A DNA stretch of 58,543 nt from Candidatus Methylobacter titanis (GCA_029946125.1 JAQSDX010000016.1:1-58543), one strand, 5' to 3'; positions 8,939-18,053 are shown, numbered from the stretch's first letter. The notes: generated by a model from the sequence alone, not told the origin. Program-made: numbers and translations.

Positions 8939-9370
8939 ATGACCGTTGTTCAAAAAAGTGCCTTGGTCAAATTTTCAGCACAGCAGATGTTTGACCTGGT
9001 TAACAACATAGAAGACTATCCGAAGTTTTTGCCGTGGTGCAGCGGCAGTCGAATCCTCAAGCGTGAAGATGACATGGTTGAAGCCGAGCTGGTCATTTCC
9101 AAAGGCGGTTTTAAAAAATCCTTTTCGACCCGAAATAAGATAGTTAATGGACGCAGGATGACAGTCTCCCTGTTGAACGGCCCGTTTTCCTCTCTGGAAG
9201 GAACCTGGGATTTTATACCGCTACGTGAAGATGCCAGTAAAATCTCCCTGGATCTGGAATTCGAAATGTCGGGCAAACTGGCAAGCCTGGCCTTCGGTGC
9301 AGTCTTTAACCAGATCTGCAACACCATGGTGAGTTCTTTTACCTCAAGGGCTAAAGAAGTTTATGGTTGA
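8939..9370 (+). CDS. ratA: RatA-like START/polyketide-cyclase family protein
   Basis: A 143-residue SRPBCC (START-like) protein matching RatA (YfjG) end to end, with the typical N-terminal VNNIEDYPKFLPWC block and C-terminal FTSRAKEVYG. In E. coli, RatA overproduction blocks 70S ribosome formation; homologues are also described as a coenzyme Q-binding type (COQ10-like). The start is ATG at 8939; the longer open frame begins inside the transporter gene and adds unrelated residues. It overlaps ratB by eight bases, so the two are translationally coupled. Confidence 0.93.
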   Translation: MTVVQKSALVKFSAQQMFDLVNNIEDYPKFLPWCSGSRILKREDDMVEAELVISKGGFKKSFSTRNKIVNGRRMTVSLLNGPFSSLEGTWDFIPLREDASKISLDLEFEMSGKLASLAFGAVFNQICNTMVSSFTSRAKEVYG

Positions 9371-9638
9371 AATCGAAGTGGTCTACGCGAAACCCGAACA
9401 ACAGGTAATAGTCACGGTGGCAATGGAGGAAGGCGCGACTGTTGAAGCTGCGATAAAAGCGTCTGGCTTGCTGGAGCGTTTCCCTGAGATTGGCTTGTCT
9501 GAACTTAAGGTGGGTATTTTTGGTGCAGTCTGCAAACTGGAACAGCCGGTTAGAGAAGCCGATAGAATAGAAATTTATCGGCCTTTGCTTCATGATCCTA
9601 AAGAGGCTAGGCGGCAAAGGGCTTTGAAGCGTTTTTGA
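9363..9638 (+). CDS. ratB: RnfH/RatB ubiquitin-like family protein
   Basis: A 91-residue protein of the RnfH family (UPF0125), a small beta-grasp protein partnered with RatA in many genomes. The start VEIEVVYA, the central LSELKVGIFG and the C-terminal DRIEIYRPLLHDPKEARRQR are the family landmarks. Its role is unresolved; proposals include a component of the RatAB toxin-like pair and a ubiquitin-fold adaptor. It overlaps ratA by eight bases and converges on bamE. Confidence 0.95.
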   Translation: MVEIEVVYAKPEQQVIVTVAMEEGATVEAAIKASGLLERFPEIGLSELKVGIFGAVCKLEQPVREADRIEIYRPLLHDPKEARRQRALKRF

Positions 9639-9670
9639 TTGTGGATTGCTTGAGAACTATAGCTTCATAG

Positions 9671-9747
9671 GTTGAGTTACGACTGCATGGACAGATATTT
9701 GCCTAGACACTAGCCGTAACTCAACACTTTACGCGTACCCGACCTAC
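9671..9747. repeat. Inverted repeat with GTAGGTCGG head
   Basis: GTTGAGTTACG (9671-9681) and CGTAACTCAAC (9715-9725) are perfect 11-base inverted arms separated by 33 bases. On the minus strand the block is preceded by GTAGGTCGG (9747-9739), the same head seen near 1071. The repeat lies between the convergent ratB and bamE genes. It may serve as a terminator, but the shared head points to a dispersed REP-type element. Confidence 0.5.
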
Positions 9748-9753
9748 AAACGG

Positions 9754-10308
9754 CTAAAGTGGCAGTTGCCCCGATGCGGGTTCTGGTGATGGTTTTTTAT
9801 CAGACCTATCTGTCGCATGCTCATCATCGGTGCTATCGTAGCCAAACAGGCCGGTGATCATTTCCCACAGAGTTTTTTCAAGATTACGCTTCGGCACATC
9901 GACTGTAGTTTCACCCGATGTTTTGATTACGGGAATAACGCTAGGTTTGAAATCACCTTGTACGCCGATTAGTTGGTCATTATCAAAGTACAATGAAATT
10001 CTTTTTTGTTGTCTACTTTCGCCGCCCAGTTGCGCCGAATACAGATAGTCCCAACGTTGCTGATTAAAAAAATCAATTAGCATCGGTGAACCCATTATAT
10101 ATTGCACTTGGCGTTTGTTCATGCTCGGTCTGAGTTGGTCAATCATGTCCTGATCAACGATATTGCCTTGCTGGACATCTACGGTATAAACACCGGGCAG
10201 GTTGGTCAGGATGGTGGTGCATGATGTGAGTGTTAGGCTTGCCGCCATTGCAACGATGCAGGAATAGCGGTTTCCACGTAGGGTTAAAGCAAAAAGCGGC
10301 TTTCTCAT
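9754..10308 (-). CDS. bamE: Outer membrane assembly lipoprotein BamE
   Basis: A 184-residue BamE (SmpA/OmlA), the small lipoprotein of the BAM complex that inserts beta-barrel proteins into the outer membrane. A signal peptide ends in the lipobox LTSC, with Cys30 as the lipidated residue. The conserved core [14 protein letters not shown] and [10 protein letters not shown] follows. The C-terminal tail after residue 130 is longer than in E. coli and ends in a charged Ser/Asp/Pro-rich stretch. The start could also be Met21, which would give a very short signal. It is divergent from fur, as in Pseudomonas. Confidence 0.93.
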   Translation of the reverse strand: MRKPLFALTLRGNRYSCIVAMAASLTLTSCTTILTNLPGVYTVDVQQGNIVDQDMIDQLRPSMNKRQVQYIMGSPMLIDFFNQQRWDYLYSAQLGGESRQQKRISLYFDNDQLIGVQGDFKPSVIPVIKTSGETTVDVPKRNLEKTLWEMITGLFGYDSTDDEHATDRSDKKPSPEPASGQLPL

Positions 10309-10459
10309 TTGAGCTTGCGGATATGTTGAAAATGCAAAATCATACAGGATGTTAAAGAATTATCCTATAAAACTGTCATGCGCAACTTACCAAAAAAAGG
10401 CTACAATGCGCGCAGTTCTATAATAAAGCCGCCTGTACGCAAGGCATAACCGGAGATGA

Positions 10460-10879
10460 ATGTTGGAACCCCATGATTTAAGGAATGCAGGTTTGAAGGT
10501 GACTTTACCTCGGATCAAGATTCTGCAAATTTTAGAAAAACAGGTTGATGAACGCCATTTAACTGCGGAACAGGTTTATAAAATTCTGCTGAGCGAGGAT
10601 GAAGAAATCGGCTTGGCTACGGTGTATCGCGTTTTAACCCAATTCGAAGCGGCGGGTCTGGTGAGCAGGCATCATTTTGAAGGCGGCAACTCTGTCTTTG
10701 AGCTGGATTCGGGTACTCATCATGATCACATACTCTGTATGAAGTGCGGCAAGGTAGATGAGTTTACCGATGAGGTTATTGAAACCCGGCAAAAAGAAAT
10801 TGCAGAAAAGCTGGGTTATGAATTAACCGATCACGGCCTTTATTTATACGGTTTTTGCGCTCAGTGCAGGAAATCCTGA
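10460..10879 (+). CDS. fur: Ferric uptake regulator Fur
   Basis: A 139-residue Fur. It has an N-terminal winged helix (residues 1-80) with GLATVYRVL in the recognition helix, then a HHDH cluster at 87-90 and two zinc-binding pairs, Cys93/Cys96 and Cys133/Cys136. Fur with Fe(II) represses iron-uptake genes. The ATG at 10460 has a GGAG at 10452-10455. The upstream 150 bases are shared with divergent bamE and contain TACAAT at 10402-10407 and TATAAT at 10419-10424 as possible -10 elements. No clear Fur box is seen there. Confidence 0.97.
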   Translation: MLEPHDLRNAGLKVTLPRIKILQILEKQVDERHLTAEQVYKILLSEDEEIGLATVYRVLTQFEAAGLVSRHHFEGGNSVFELDSGTHHDHILCMKCGKVDEFTDEVIETRQKEIAEKLGYELTDHGLYLYGFCAQCRKS

Positions 10880-10905
10880 TTTTTTAATTTTACCTTGTAG
10901 GCTTC

Positions 10906-12153
10906 ATGTTTAAACCTCTCGTTTTTTATATCGGCTTGCGTTATACGCGAGCTAAGCGTCGAACTCAGTTCATTTCTTTTATTACTTTAACGTCTGTTCT
11001 GGGCATAGCTTTGGGCGTTACTGCGCTGATTACCGTGTTGTCGGTGATGAACGGCTTTGAAGCCGAATTACGCGAGCGCATACTCGGCATGACCTCACAT
11101 GCGACTGCCACTGGAAAATACGGCCAGTTGGATGATTGGCAGGAACTGGAGCAGAAATTAAAAAATTATCCCCATGTAGAAGGCACGGCGCCTTTTATTA
11201 ATGGACAGGTGATGATTAATGCCGACCGGCGTGTTAGCGGCACTATGTTGACCGGAATCTTGCCGGAATACGAGTCCAGAGTCTCGGAAGTCGCCGATAA
11301 AATGAAAGAGGGCAAACTGTCTGATCTGGTTCCGGGCGAATACGGTATTGTTTTAGGCGTGGAGTTAGCCAATTATCTGGGCGTTTTCATGGGCGAAAAA
11401 ATTACCGTGATCAGTCCGCAGATTAACTCGACACCGGCCGGTATTGTGCCGCGCATGCGTCGGTTTACCGTAGTCGGTATTTTTAAGGTAGGCATGTATG
11501 AATATGACCGTAATATGGCGATGATTCATATTGATGATGCGGCCAAGTTGTTCCGCCTGGAAGGTTCGGTTTCAGGTCTTCGGATTAAACTGGACGATTT
11601 GTTTAACGCCCCGAAAATAACTCGTGAACTTTCAACCGCTTTATCTGGTGATTATCAGGTCAGCGATTGGACGCTGGCGCACAGTAATTTCTTTCGGGCG
11701 ATACAGACGGAAAAACGGGTAATGTTTATTATCCTGTTGCTGATCGTGGCGGTGGCGGCTTTTAATATTGTTTCGACCTTGGTGATGGTGGTTACCGATA
11801 AGCGTGGCGATATTGCTATTTTGAAAACCCAAGGATTAACCGCAGGTTCGGTGATGGGGATTTTTATGGTGTTGGGCGCGGTTATCGGCGTAGTCGGCAC
11901 GGCACTCGGAACCGTAGGCGGGGTGTTGCTGGCTTTGAATGTGGAAACCATTGTTCCGGCGATTGAAAAATTATTTCACATTCAGTTTATGGCGGCGGAT
12001 GTGTATTACATCAGCGAATTACCATCCAAACTGGTTTGGTCAGATGTTTATGCAATAGCAGGCATGGCCTTTTTCCTGTCATTATTGGCAACTATTTATC
12101 CTGCCTGGCAGGCAGCTAAAGTAAATCCAGCGGAAGTTCTCAGATATGAATAA
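10906..12153 (+). CDS. lolC: Lipoprotein-releasing ABC permease LolC/LolE
   Basis: A 415-residue inner-membrane permease of the LolC/LolE family (FtsX-type fold): one N-terminal membrane helix, a periplasmic domain of about 200 residues, and three C-terminal helices. The family extracts outer-membrane lipoproteins from the inner membrane for transfer to LolA. Only one permease gene precedes lolD here, so it may work as a homodimer (LolF-like arrangement). The last eight bases overlap lolD. Confidence 0.92.
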   Translation: MFKPLVFYIGLRYTRAKRRTQFISFITLTSVLGIALGVTALITVLSVMNGFEAELRERILGMTSHATATGKYGQLDDWQELEQKLKNYPHVEGTAPFINGQVMINADRRVSGTMLTGILPEYESRVSEVADKMKEGKLSDLVPGEYGIVLGVELANYLGVFMGEKITVISPQINSTPAGIVPRMRRFTVVGIFKVGMYEYDRNMAMIHIDDAAKLFRLEGSVSGLRIKLDDLFNAPKITRELSTALSGDYQVSDWTLAHSNFFRAIQTEKRVMFIILLLIVAVAAFNIVSTLVMVVTDKRGDIAILKTQGLTAGSVMGIFMVLGAVIGVVGTALGTVGGVLLALNVETIVPAIEKLFHIQFMAADVYYISELPSKLVWSDVYAIAGMAFFLSLLATIYPAWQAAKVNPAEVLRYE

Positions 12154-12826
12154 CACCAGTATCTTGCAGTGCCAGCAGTTGACCATGCGCTATGACCAGG
12201 GCGGGTTGAATGTTGAGGTTTTAAAAGGCGTCGATTTAAGTATTGGTGTCGGTGAGCGTGTCGCCATTATGGGCGCATCGGGTTCAGGCAAAAGCACTTT
12301 GCTGCATTTATTGGGCGGACTTGAAAAACCCAGCGGCGGTAAGGTGGTTTTGGATGGAGTGAATCTCAATGAAGTTGGCTCCGGTCAATTAGCTAAATTA
12401 AGAAATAAATCCTTAGGCTTTATCTATCAATCGCACCACCTGTTAGGCGAATTTACCGTATTGGAAAATGTGGCGATGCCTTTGTTGATTGGCGGATTGT
12501 CGGTAAAACTGGCGAGTGTCCGTGCGACTGAGTTATTGAAGCGGGTAGGGCTTGGACATCGAATTGAACACAAACCCGGTGAATTGTCCGGAGGGGAAAG
12601 GCAGCGTGCCACAGTGGCCAGGGCGCTAATTAATAAGCCAAGTGTGGTTCTAGCGGATGAGCCGACCGGAAACCTGGATAGCAAAACGGCTGACCAAGTT
12701 TATCAGTTAATGCTGGAATTAAATCAGGAACTGAATGTCAGCTTTTTGGTAGTAACCCATGATCATGAATTGGCCGCAAAAATGGGCAAGGTTCTGCACA
12801 TGGAAGATGGGGTTATATTAGGTTAA
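12146..12826 (+). CDS. lolD: Lipoprotein-releasing ABC ATPase LolD
   Basis: A 226-residue ABC ATPase. Walker A GASGSGKST lies near residue 43, the signature LSGGERQRATVARAL is complete, Walker B is VVLADEPTGNLD, and an H-loop THDHE is present. This is the LolD/MacB-type subfamily, and its eight-base overlap with the LolC-type permease fixes it as LolD. It powers lipoprotein release from the inner membrane. A good rho-independent terminator follows the stop. Confidence 0.95.
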   Translation: MNNTSILQCQQLTMRYDQGGLNVEVLKGVDLSIGVGERVAIMGASGSGKSTLLHLLGGLEKPSGGKVVLDGVNLNEVGSGQLAKLRNKSLGFIYQSHHLLGEFTVLENVAMPLLIGGLSVKLASVRATELLKRVGLGHRIEHKPGELSGGERQRATVARALINKPSVVLADEPTGNLDSKTADQVYQLMLELNQELNVSFLVVTHDHELAAKMGKVLHMEDGVILG

Positions 12827-12836
12827 AGATACAGGG

Positions 12837-12876
12837 CCAAAGGCACAAGTGCTAAGTTCTTTTGCCTTTGGTTTTT
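12837..12876 (+). terminator. Rho-independent terminator after lolD
   Basis: CCAAAGGCA (12837-12845) pairs perfectly with TGCCTTTGG (12863-12871), and five T residues follow (12872-12876). It lies 11 bases after the lolD stop and just touches the 3' end of the convergent DUF2062 gene. The A/G-rich left arm is of the same type as the other intergenic AAAGG tracts. Confidence 0.7.
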
Positions 12877-13414
12877 AATCTTTCGTCTGTAGCCTTTTTT
12901 CCTTTCGTTCTTTCCATTTTTTGGTTATATGATGTCGCCAGTAATATTGAATACCGAAATAACCGATGGTGGATGAGACTATGCCCATAATTAAACAACC
13001 AACCAGAAAAGGCTGCCAAATATCGCCAAGCCCTGAGAACATCGTGCTAAGTGAAAACTCGAAGTCATCGGCGCTGGCTGGCTGATTCATAAACCAGAGT
13101 CCCACTTTATAAGCAAAGTAAAACAGCGGCGGCATGGTGATAGGGTTGGTTATCCAGACTAGTCCCACCGAAAGCGGCAGGTTAGCGCTGAAATAAATGG
13201 CACCCGCTGCGGCAATAGCCATTTGCGTCGGCGTCGGAATCCAGGCACAAAAAAGACCCACGGCAAAAGCCATAGCGATAGAACGCCGGTTTAAATGCCA
13301 GAGGTTAGGTTCGTGCAGTTTATCGCCAAGAAATTGAAGGTTCTTGTGGCGCTTGATCACGTCAGGATCAGGAATGAGTTTGTTGATCAGTTGTTGTATG
13401 CGTTTTTTTGGCAT
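12875..13414 (-). CDS. DUF2062 membrane protein
   Basis: A 179-residue inner-membrane protein of the DUF2062 family. It has a short basic cytoplasmic N-terminus, then the RRSIAMAFAVGLFCAWIPTPTQM block that marks the family, and three to four hydrophobic helices, the central one with WITNPITMPPLFYFAY. The C-terminus is strongly basic. The function is not known; the family often sits between lolCD and comEC, as here. It converges on lolD. Confidence 0.9.
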   Translation of the reverse strand: MPKKRIQQLINKLIPDPDVIKRHKNLQFLGDKLHEPNLWHLNRRSIAMAFAVGLFCAWIPTPTQMAIAAAGAIYFSANLPLSVGLVWITNPITMPPLFYFAYKVGLWFMNQPASADDFEFSLSTMFSGLGDIWQPFLVGCLIMGIVSSTIGYFGIQYYWRHHITKKWKERKEKRLQTKD

Positions 13415-13489
13415 TAGTATTTTTTATTAAAGTTACATTTGTTTAAGTCTATCAGGTTTTTGCCGGCCTAAAAAACACCAAGGTGCTAA

Positions 13490-15865
13490 ATGGTTATTTC
13501 CGCCCTGTCATTTTTAGCCGGACTGCTGTTAGTTCAACAGTATCCGGTGTTGCCGGATATTAAATGGCTGATAGTCGGTGCCGTAGTGGCGGGCATTATT
13601 GCATGGTTGCGTTATTGGCAGTGGCTATTTTTTGTTCTCGGCGTTCTGTGGGCGATAGTGTTTGCCATGCACCGATTGTCTGACCAGTTACCTGAGCAAT
13701 TAGAAGGTGTCGAAGTTCAGGTGACCGGCACTATAGCCGATTTGCCTGAACAGGATGAAAGGCGCGTCCGTTTCGATTTTATCCCCAGGGATGGGGTGTA
13801 TGCCACAAACCCGTCGGGAACGGGTGCGGTGATCCCCAGGGATGGTGTGTATACCGGTAGGGGCGACCGGCCGGTCGCCTTTGAAAACGTGGCAACTATT
13901 CCAGAATCTGCACAACAATTGCCCGCTAAGCTGAGATTGAGTTGGTATTATCCGGATCAACAAATCAAGGCGGGGCAGCATTGGGCTTTTACGGTTAAAT
14001 TGAAGCGCATCCACGGCACCATGAATCCCGGCGGCTTTGATTATGAGCGTTGGCTATTTACCGAAGGTATCGGTGCGACCGGCTATGTGCGTCCGCATCA
14101 AAAGCCTGTTTTGCTGGGTCGCGATTCGGCCTGGAACAGCATTTCCGTCTGGCGGCAAAGTATCGCCGATCAGCTCTCCCTGATTTTGGGCAACAGTCGC
14201 AGTTTTGCGCTGATAAAGGCGCTGACTATTGGTGATGGCAGCAGTCTCATTCAACAGCAATGGGAGGTTTTTCGTAAAACCGGCACCACTCATCTGGTGG
14301 TAATTTCCGGCTCGCATATCGGTCTGGTTGCCGGGCTGGTTTATTTCTTGGTGCTGAAATTGTGGGCCTGGACCGGATGGCTGGCGTGGCCGCCGCAAAG
14401 AGTTGCGGCGGTTTCGGCGGTGCTGGTTGCCGTTTTTTATTCAGGGTTGGCTGGATTTTCCGTGCCTACCCAACGCTCCGTGGTTATGGTGTCTATCGCG
14501 ATGACCGCTATTATTCTGCAACGCAACAGTCGCCCCTTTAATACCTTGGCCATCGCCCTATTCGCGGTGTTGCTATTCGATCCGTTAGCGGTGTTGGCTG
14601 CGGGATTCTGGTTGTCGTTTCTGGCCGTGAGTGTGATTGTTTATGCCGTTTCCGGGCGCCTGGGCAAGTTGGGCTATTTTTGGGGCGCAATAAAAATACA
14701 TTGGGTCACGTCGCTGGGTTTATCGCCGTTGTTATTGCTGTTTTTTCAACAGGTTTCATTGATTGCGCCGCTGGCTAATTTGGTTGCCGTGCCGGTCATC
14801 AGTCTATTGGTTGTGCCCTTATCGCTGCTGGCCGTCATGGTCATGTTTGTTTCATCAATGCTGGCTGGCAAGTTGTTCTATTGGGTAGATCATGTGCTGC
14901 AAGGTTTATGGTGGCTATTGGATTATTTGGCGGAACTCCCGATGGCATCGATAACGCATGCGTCACCCTCGTATTGGGCGTTGTTTTTTGCTGTGCCGGG
15001 GGTGTTGCTGTTACTTGCTCCAATCGGCATTCCGGCGCGGTGGCTAAGCTTGGTGATGTTTTTACCGTTAGTCGTTACTGATACAAAACGACCTGAAACC
15101 GGCGACATCAATATGACTTTGCTGGATGTCGGGCAAGGTTTATCGGTGGTTGTGCAAACGACTGATCATCTGCTGGTTTACGATACCGGTATGAGGTTTT
15201 CTGCTGACAGCGACATGGGGCAACGGGTATTGCTGCCTTTTTTGCATGCGCAAGGCATAGCCAAAATCGACAGCTTAATCATTAGTCATGGCGATAATGA
15301 TCATATCGGCGGCGCGGCATCGTTAATGCACGGCATGGATACTGAAAAGGTGTTGACCAGTGTTCCGCAATTGCTAAGCGAGTATGCGCCAACCGAGTGT
15401 GTGGCCGGGCAATCGTGGCTATGGGATGAAGTCAAATTTACGATGCTGGCGCCGCAGCAGGCGTTTGTGTCGGAAAACGACAATTCCTGTGTGCTAAAAA
15501 TCGAGTCGAAACACGGTACGGTATTGTTGACTGGCGACATTGAAGCTACAGCAGAATCCTGGCTGGTCGAGACTTACGGCGAGGCTTTAAAAGCCAATGT
15601 ATTAGTCGCCCCGCATCACGGCAGCAAAACCTCATCGACAGCCGGTTTTTTGCGTGCGGTACAACCTGACTACGTGTTGATTCCGGCAGGTTATCGCAAT
15701 CAATTCGGTCATCCGCATCAGGATGTTTTAGCCGGCTATCGGCGAGTCAATGCTCTTTGGCTGAGTAGTGCCGACAGCGGGGCGATTGTGGTTAATGTTG
15801 AAAATAACGCTTGGGCAGTGCAGGGGATGCGGCAGACGGAAAGTAAATATTGGAATTTCAGATAA
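13490..15865 (+). CDS. comEC: DNA uptake channel protein ComEC/Rec2
   Basis: A 791-residue ComEC, the inner-membrane channel that imports single-stranded DNA during natural transformation. It has an N-terminal periplasmic OB-like region (to about 200), a multi-helix competence domain (about 225-500) and a C-terminal metallo-beta-lactamase-like domain with HGDNDHIGG, LTGDIEA and PHHGSKTSS, all metal ligands kept. The OB-like region carries an in-frame insertion from 13781 made of a 51-bp repeat unit, part of a second unit, and a REP palindrome. The reading frame stays open through it, so the gene may still be functional. Confidence 0.92.
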   Translation: MVISALSFLAGLLLVQQYPVLPDIKWLIVGAVVAGIIAWLRYWQWLFFVLGVLWAIVFAMHRLSDQLPEQLEGVEVQVTGTIADLPEQDERRVRFDFIPRDGVYATNPSGTGAVIPRDGVYTGRGDRPVAFENVATIPESAQQLPAKLRLSWYYPDQQIKAGQHWAFTVKLKRIHGTMNPGGFDYERWLFTEGIGATGYVRPHQKPVLLGRDSAWNSISVWRQSIADQLSLILGNSRSFALIKALTIGDGSSLIQQQWEVFRKTGTTHLVVISGSHIGLVAGLVYFLVLKLWAWTGWLAWPPQRVAAVSAVLVAVFYSGLAGFSVPTQRSVVMVSIAMTAIILQRNSRPFNTLAIALFAVLLFDPLAVLAAGFWLSFLAVSVIVYAVSGRLGKLGYFWGAIKIHWVTSLGLSPLLLLFFQQVSLIAPLANLVAVPVISLLVVPLSLLAVMVMFVSSMLAGKLFYWVDHVLQGLWWLLDYLAELPMASITHASPSYWALFFAVPGVLLLLAPIGIPARWLSLVMFLPLVVTDTKRPETGDINMTLLDVGQGLSVVVQTTDHLLVYDTGMRFSADSDMGQRVLLPFLHAQGIAKIDSLIISHGDNDHIGGAASLMHGMDTEKVLTSVPQLLSEYAPTECVAGQSWLWDEVKFTMLAPQQAFVSENDNSCVLKIESKHGTVLLTGDIEATAESWLVETYGEALKANVLVAPHHGSKTSSTAGFLRAVQPDYVLIPAGYRNQFGHPHQDVLAGYRRVNALWLSSADSGAIVVNVENNAWAVQGMRQTESKYWNFR
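13781..13880 (+). repeat. In-frame 51-bp repeat unit plus chimeric second unit (in comEC)
   Basis: Unit 1 (13781-13831) is a diverged copy of the 51-bp element also found in sufD and rsmJ. It begins ATCCCCAGGGATGG and encodes IPRDGVYATNPSGTGAV. Its inner stem ACCCGT/ACGGGT is intact while its outer stem is partly decayed. Unit 2 begins at 13832 with the same head (to about 13852) and then switches into a GTAG-headed REP palindrome, so the second hairpin has been replaced by another repeat family. The comEC frame reads through both. Confidence 0.85.
13857..13880 (+). repeat. REP palindrome with GTAG head inside comEC
   Basis: GTAG at 13857-13860 is followed by the perfect 18-base palindrome GGCGACCGGCCGGTCGCC at 13862-13879. 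A GTAG tetranucleotide next to a GC-rich palindrome is the hallmark of REP elements mobilised by RAYT proteins. It is unusual in lying within a coding sequence. Confidence 0.7.
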
Positions 15866-15879
15866 CAATTACCAACGAC

Positions 15880-15914
15880 TTTACTCTGTAATTAAATAGG
15901 ACTAGAATGGTCCT
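15880..15914 (+). promoter_or_regulatory. Probable suf operon promoter with overlapping operator
   Basis: TTTACT (15880-15885) and TAGAAT (15903-15908) make a -35/-10 pair with 17-base spacing. The inverted repeat AGGAC (15898-15902), seven bases, GTCCT (15910-15914) covers the -10 box. That is where an Rrf2-type repressor would bind, and the first gene downstream encodes one, so autoregulation is likely. A GAGGG ribosome site follows at 15922-15926. Confidence 0.6.
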
Positions 15915-15933
15915 CAATCGATGAGGGCAACAT

Positions 15934-16383
15934 ATGTTACGGTTGAGTAAGTTAACTGATTATGCAACGGTCATTTTAAGTTTTATGGCTAAAGACGAAA
16001 TACAAGTGCATGCCGCTATGGAAATAGCGGCGGTAACCGGTATTGCTTTGCCTACGGTCAGTAAAATTCTTAAGATGCTGGTTAACGCTAAGATGTTGAT
16101 TTCTACACGAGGAGCCAAAGGCGGTTATATTTTAGCCAGAATGCCCGAAGAGATTAGTGTTGCGGCGGTTATCAGTGCTCTGGAAGGGCCGATTGCCCTA
16201 ACCGAATGCAGTATTTCCCATCAGAGTTGCGAGCAGGCTTCGGGCTGTGATATTCGGGGGAACTGGGGTTTGATTAACCAGACTATTCATAATGCGTTAG
16301 AGTCGGTGACTTTGGCCGATTTAACTAGACCTGCTGCTGTGCCGGAAGAAGTGATGATTCCGCTCAGCAGTTTATATCGATAG
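15934..16383 (+). CDS. Rrf2 family SUF operon regulator
   Basis: A 149-residue Rrf2/IscR-type transcription factor of the group found at the head of proteobacterial SUF operons. The winged-helix domain (MLRLSKLTDYATVIL to GGYILAR) is followed by a three-cysteine cluster, Cys92, Cys99 and Cys105, that would bind an iron-sulfur cluster. It presumably senses Fe-S supply and represses the operon it heads. It is followed after nine bases by sufB. It lacks the exact cysteine spacing of IscR, as is usual for this subgroup. Confidence 0.92.
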   Translation: MLRLSKLTDYATVILSFMAKDEIQVHAAMEIAAVTGIALPTVSKILKMLVNAKMLISTRGAKGGYILARMPEEISVAAVISALEGPIALTECSISHQSCEQASGCDIRGNWGLINQTIHNALESVTLADLTRPAAVPEEVMIPLSSLYR

Positions 16384-16392
16384 GAAGTTTTT

Positions 16393-17841
16393 ATGTCAGC
16401 AAGCACACAAGAAATCAGTAATTTAATCAGTCAGGGTTACAAACAGGGTTTTGTCACTGAACTGGAAACCGATACTTTCCCGCCGGGACTTGATGAAGCG
16501 GTTATTCACCGCTTATCGAAGGTTAAAAACGAGCCTGAGTTTATGCTGGAATACCGGCTGAAAGCGTTCCGTCATTGGCAGACTATGAAGCCGCCTGAAT
16601 GGGCGTTCGTCAAGTTCGATCCTATCGACTATCAGGCAATCAGTTATTATTCGGCGCCTAAACGCAAGGAAGACGGACCGCAAAGTTTGGATGAGATCGA
16701 TCCGCAAGTATTGGAAGCCTACAAAAAACTGGGTATTCCTCTGGATGAACAGGAGCGTCTGGCCGGTGTTGCGGTCGATGCGGTTTTCGACAGCGTATCG
16801 GTAGCGACTACGTTTAAAGGTAAGCTGAACGATGTTGGCGTTATTTTTTGCCCGATTTCAGAAGCCTTGCGAGAACATCCCGAACTGATCAAACAATATC
16901 TGGGCTCGGTGGTGCCGCCTACCGACAATTATTTTGCCGCTTTAAATGCAGCGGTATTTACCGACGGTTCCTTCGTCTATATTCCCAAAGGCGTGCGTTG
17001 CCCTATGGAATTGTCGACCTATTTCCGGATCAACGCCGCCAACACCGGGCAGTTTGAACGGACCTTGATTATTGCCGATGAAGGCAGTCACGTCAGTTAT
17101 CTGGAAGGTTGCACCGCGCCGATGCGGGATGAAAATCAGCTGCATGCGGCGGTGGTTGAGTTAATTGCGCTGAAAGATGCGACCATCAAATACTCTACCG
17201 TACAAAACTGGTATCCCGGCGATAAAGAGGGCAAAGGCGGTATTTATAACTTTGTAACCAAACGCGCCGATTGCCGGGGAGAGAATTCCAAAGTGTCGTG
17301 GACGCAGGTGGAAACCGGATCGGCCATTACCTGGAAATACCCAAGCTGCATCCTGACCGGCGACAATTCCACCGGCGAGTTTTATTCGGTGGCGCTGACC
17401 AACAATTATCAGCAGGCCGATACCGGCACCAAGATGATCCATATCGGTAAAAACACCAGCAGTACCATTATTTCCAAAGGCATTTCAGCGGGGTTTGCGC
17501 AGAACACTTATCGCGGTTTGGTCAAGGTGTTGAAAAGCGCGGAAAATGCCCGTAACTATACCCAGTGCGATTCGCTGTTAATCGGCGATAAATGCGGCGC
17601 GCATACCTTCCCTTATGTGGAAGTCAGGCAGCCTTCGGCCCAAGTCGAACATGAAGCGACGACCTCCAAGATCAGCGAAGATCAGCTGTTCTTTTGCCAG
17701 CAACGCGGACTGTCGGCGGAAGATGCGGTGTCGATGATCGTTAACGGTTTTTGTAAGGAAGTATTCAGGGAGCTGCCGATGGAGTTTGCGGTGGAGGCTC
17801 AAGCGTTGTTGGGGTTGAGTCTGGAAGGTTCGGTCGGTTAA
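16393..17841 (+). CDS. sufB: Fe-S cluster assembly scaffold SufB
   Basis: A 482-residue SufB, the scaffold subunit of the SufBC2D complex on which Fe-S clusters are built. Landmarks are [20 protein letters not shown], the conserved [17 protein letters not shown] block and the C-terminal [17 protein letters not shown]. Its length and order match the family. In the expected operon sufC should come next, but here about 1.2 kb holding a toxin-antitoxin remnant and an AbiC-like gene separates them. Confidence 0.97.
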   Translation: MSASTQEISNLISQGYKQGFVTELETDTFPPGLDEAVIHRLSKVKNEPEFMLEYRLKAFRHWQTMKPPEWAFVKFDPIDYQAISYYSAPKRKEDGPQSLDEIDPQVLEAYKKLGIPLDEQERLAGVAVDAVFDSVSVATTFKGKLNDVGVIFCPISEALREHPELIKQYLGSVVPPTDNYFAALNAAVFTDGSFVYIPKGVRCPMELSTYFRINAANTGQFERTLIIADEGSHVSYLEGCTAPMRDENQLHAAVVELIALKDATIKYSTVQNWYPGDKEGKGGIYNFVTKRADCRGENSKVSWTQVETGSAITWKYPSCILTGDNSTGEFYSVALTNNYQQADTGTKMIHIGKNTSSTIISKGISAGFAQNTYRGLVKVLKSAENARNYTQCDSLLIGDKCGAHTFPYVEVRQPSAQVEHEATTSKISEDQLFFCQQRGLSAEDAVSMIVNGFCKEVFRELPMEFAVEAQALLGLSLEGSVG

Positions 17842-17858
17842 CGCGTGAGGTTAAGGTT

Positions 17859-18053
17859 ATGGAATTAAAAAGACAATATATTGTCGATGAAGACAACCAC
17901 AAAGTCGCGGTGCAGCTTGATATTGATACCTTCGAGAAAATTGAAGATGTTCTGGAAAATTACGCGTTAGTTCAGCTTATTAATGCGGATGAAAGCGAAA
18001 CACTGAGTATTGAAGAAGCAAAGAAATACTATGCGACTCTGGATAAAGCTTGA
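17859..18053 (+). CDS. RelB-like antitoxin
   Basis: A 64-residue acidic protein resembling small antitoxins paired with RelE/ParE toxins: a short beta N-terminus (YIVDEDNHKVAVQLD) and then helices. It begins 17 bases after sufB and overlaps by one base (TGATG) the start of a RelE-type frame, which is the normal antitoxin-toxin layout. The antitoxin is intact, while its partner carries a stop codon at codon 12. Confidence 0.75.
   Translation: MELKRQYIVDEDNHKVAVQLDIDTFEKIEDVLENYALVQLINADESETLSIEEAKKYYATLDKA

Noticed and set aside
10309-10459. Fur box in the bamE-fur spacer
   Set aside because: No sequence close to the 19-bp Fur consensus is visible there.
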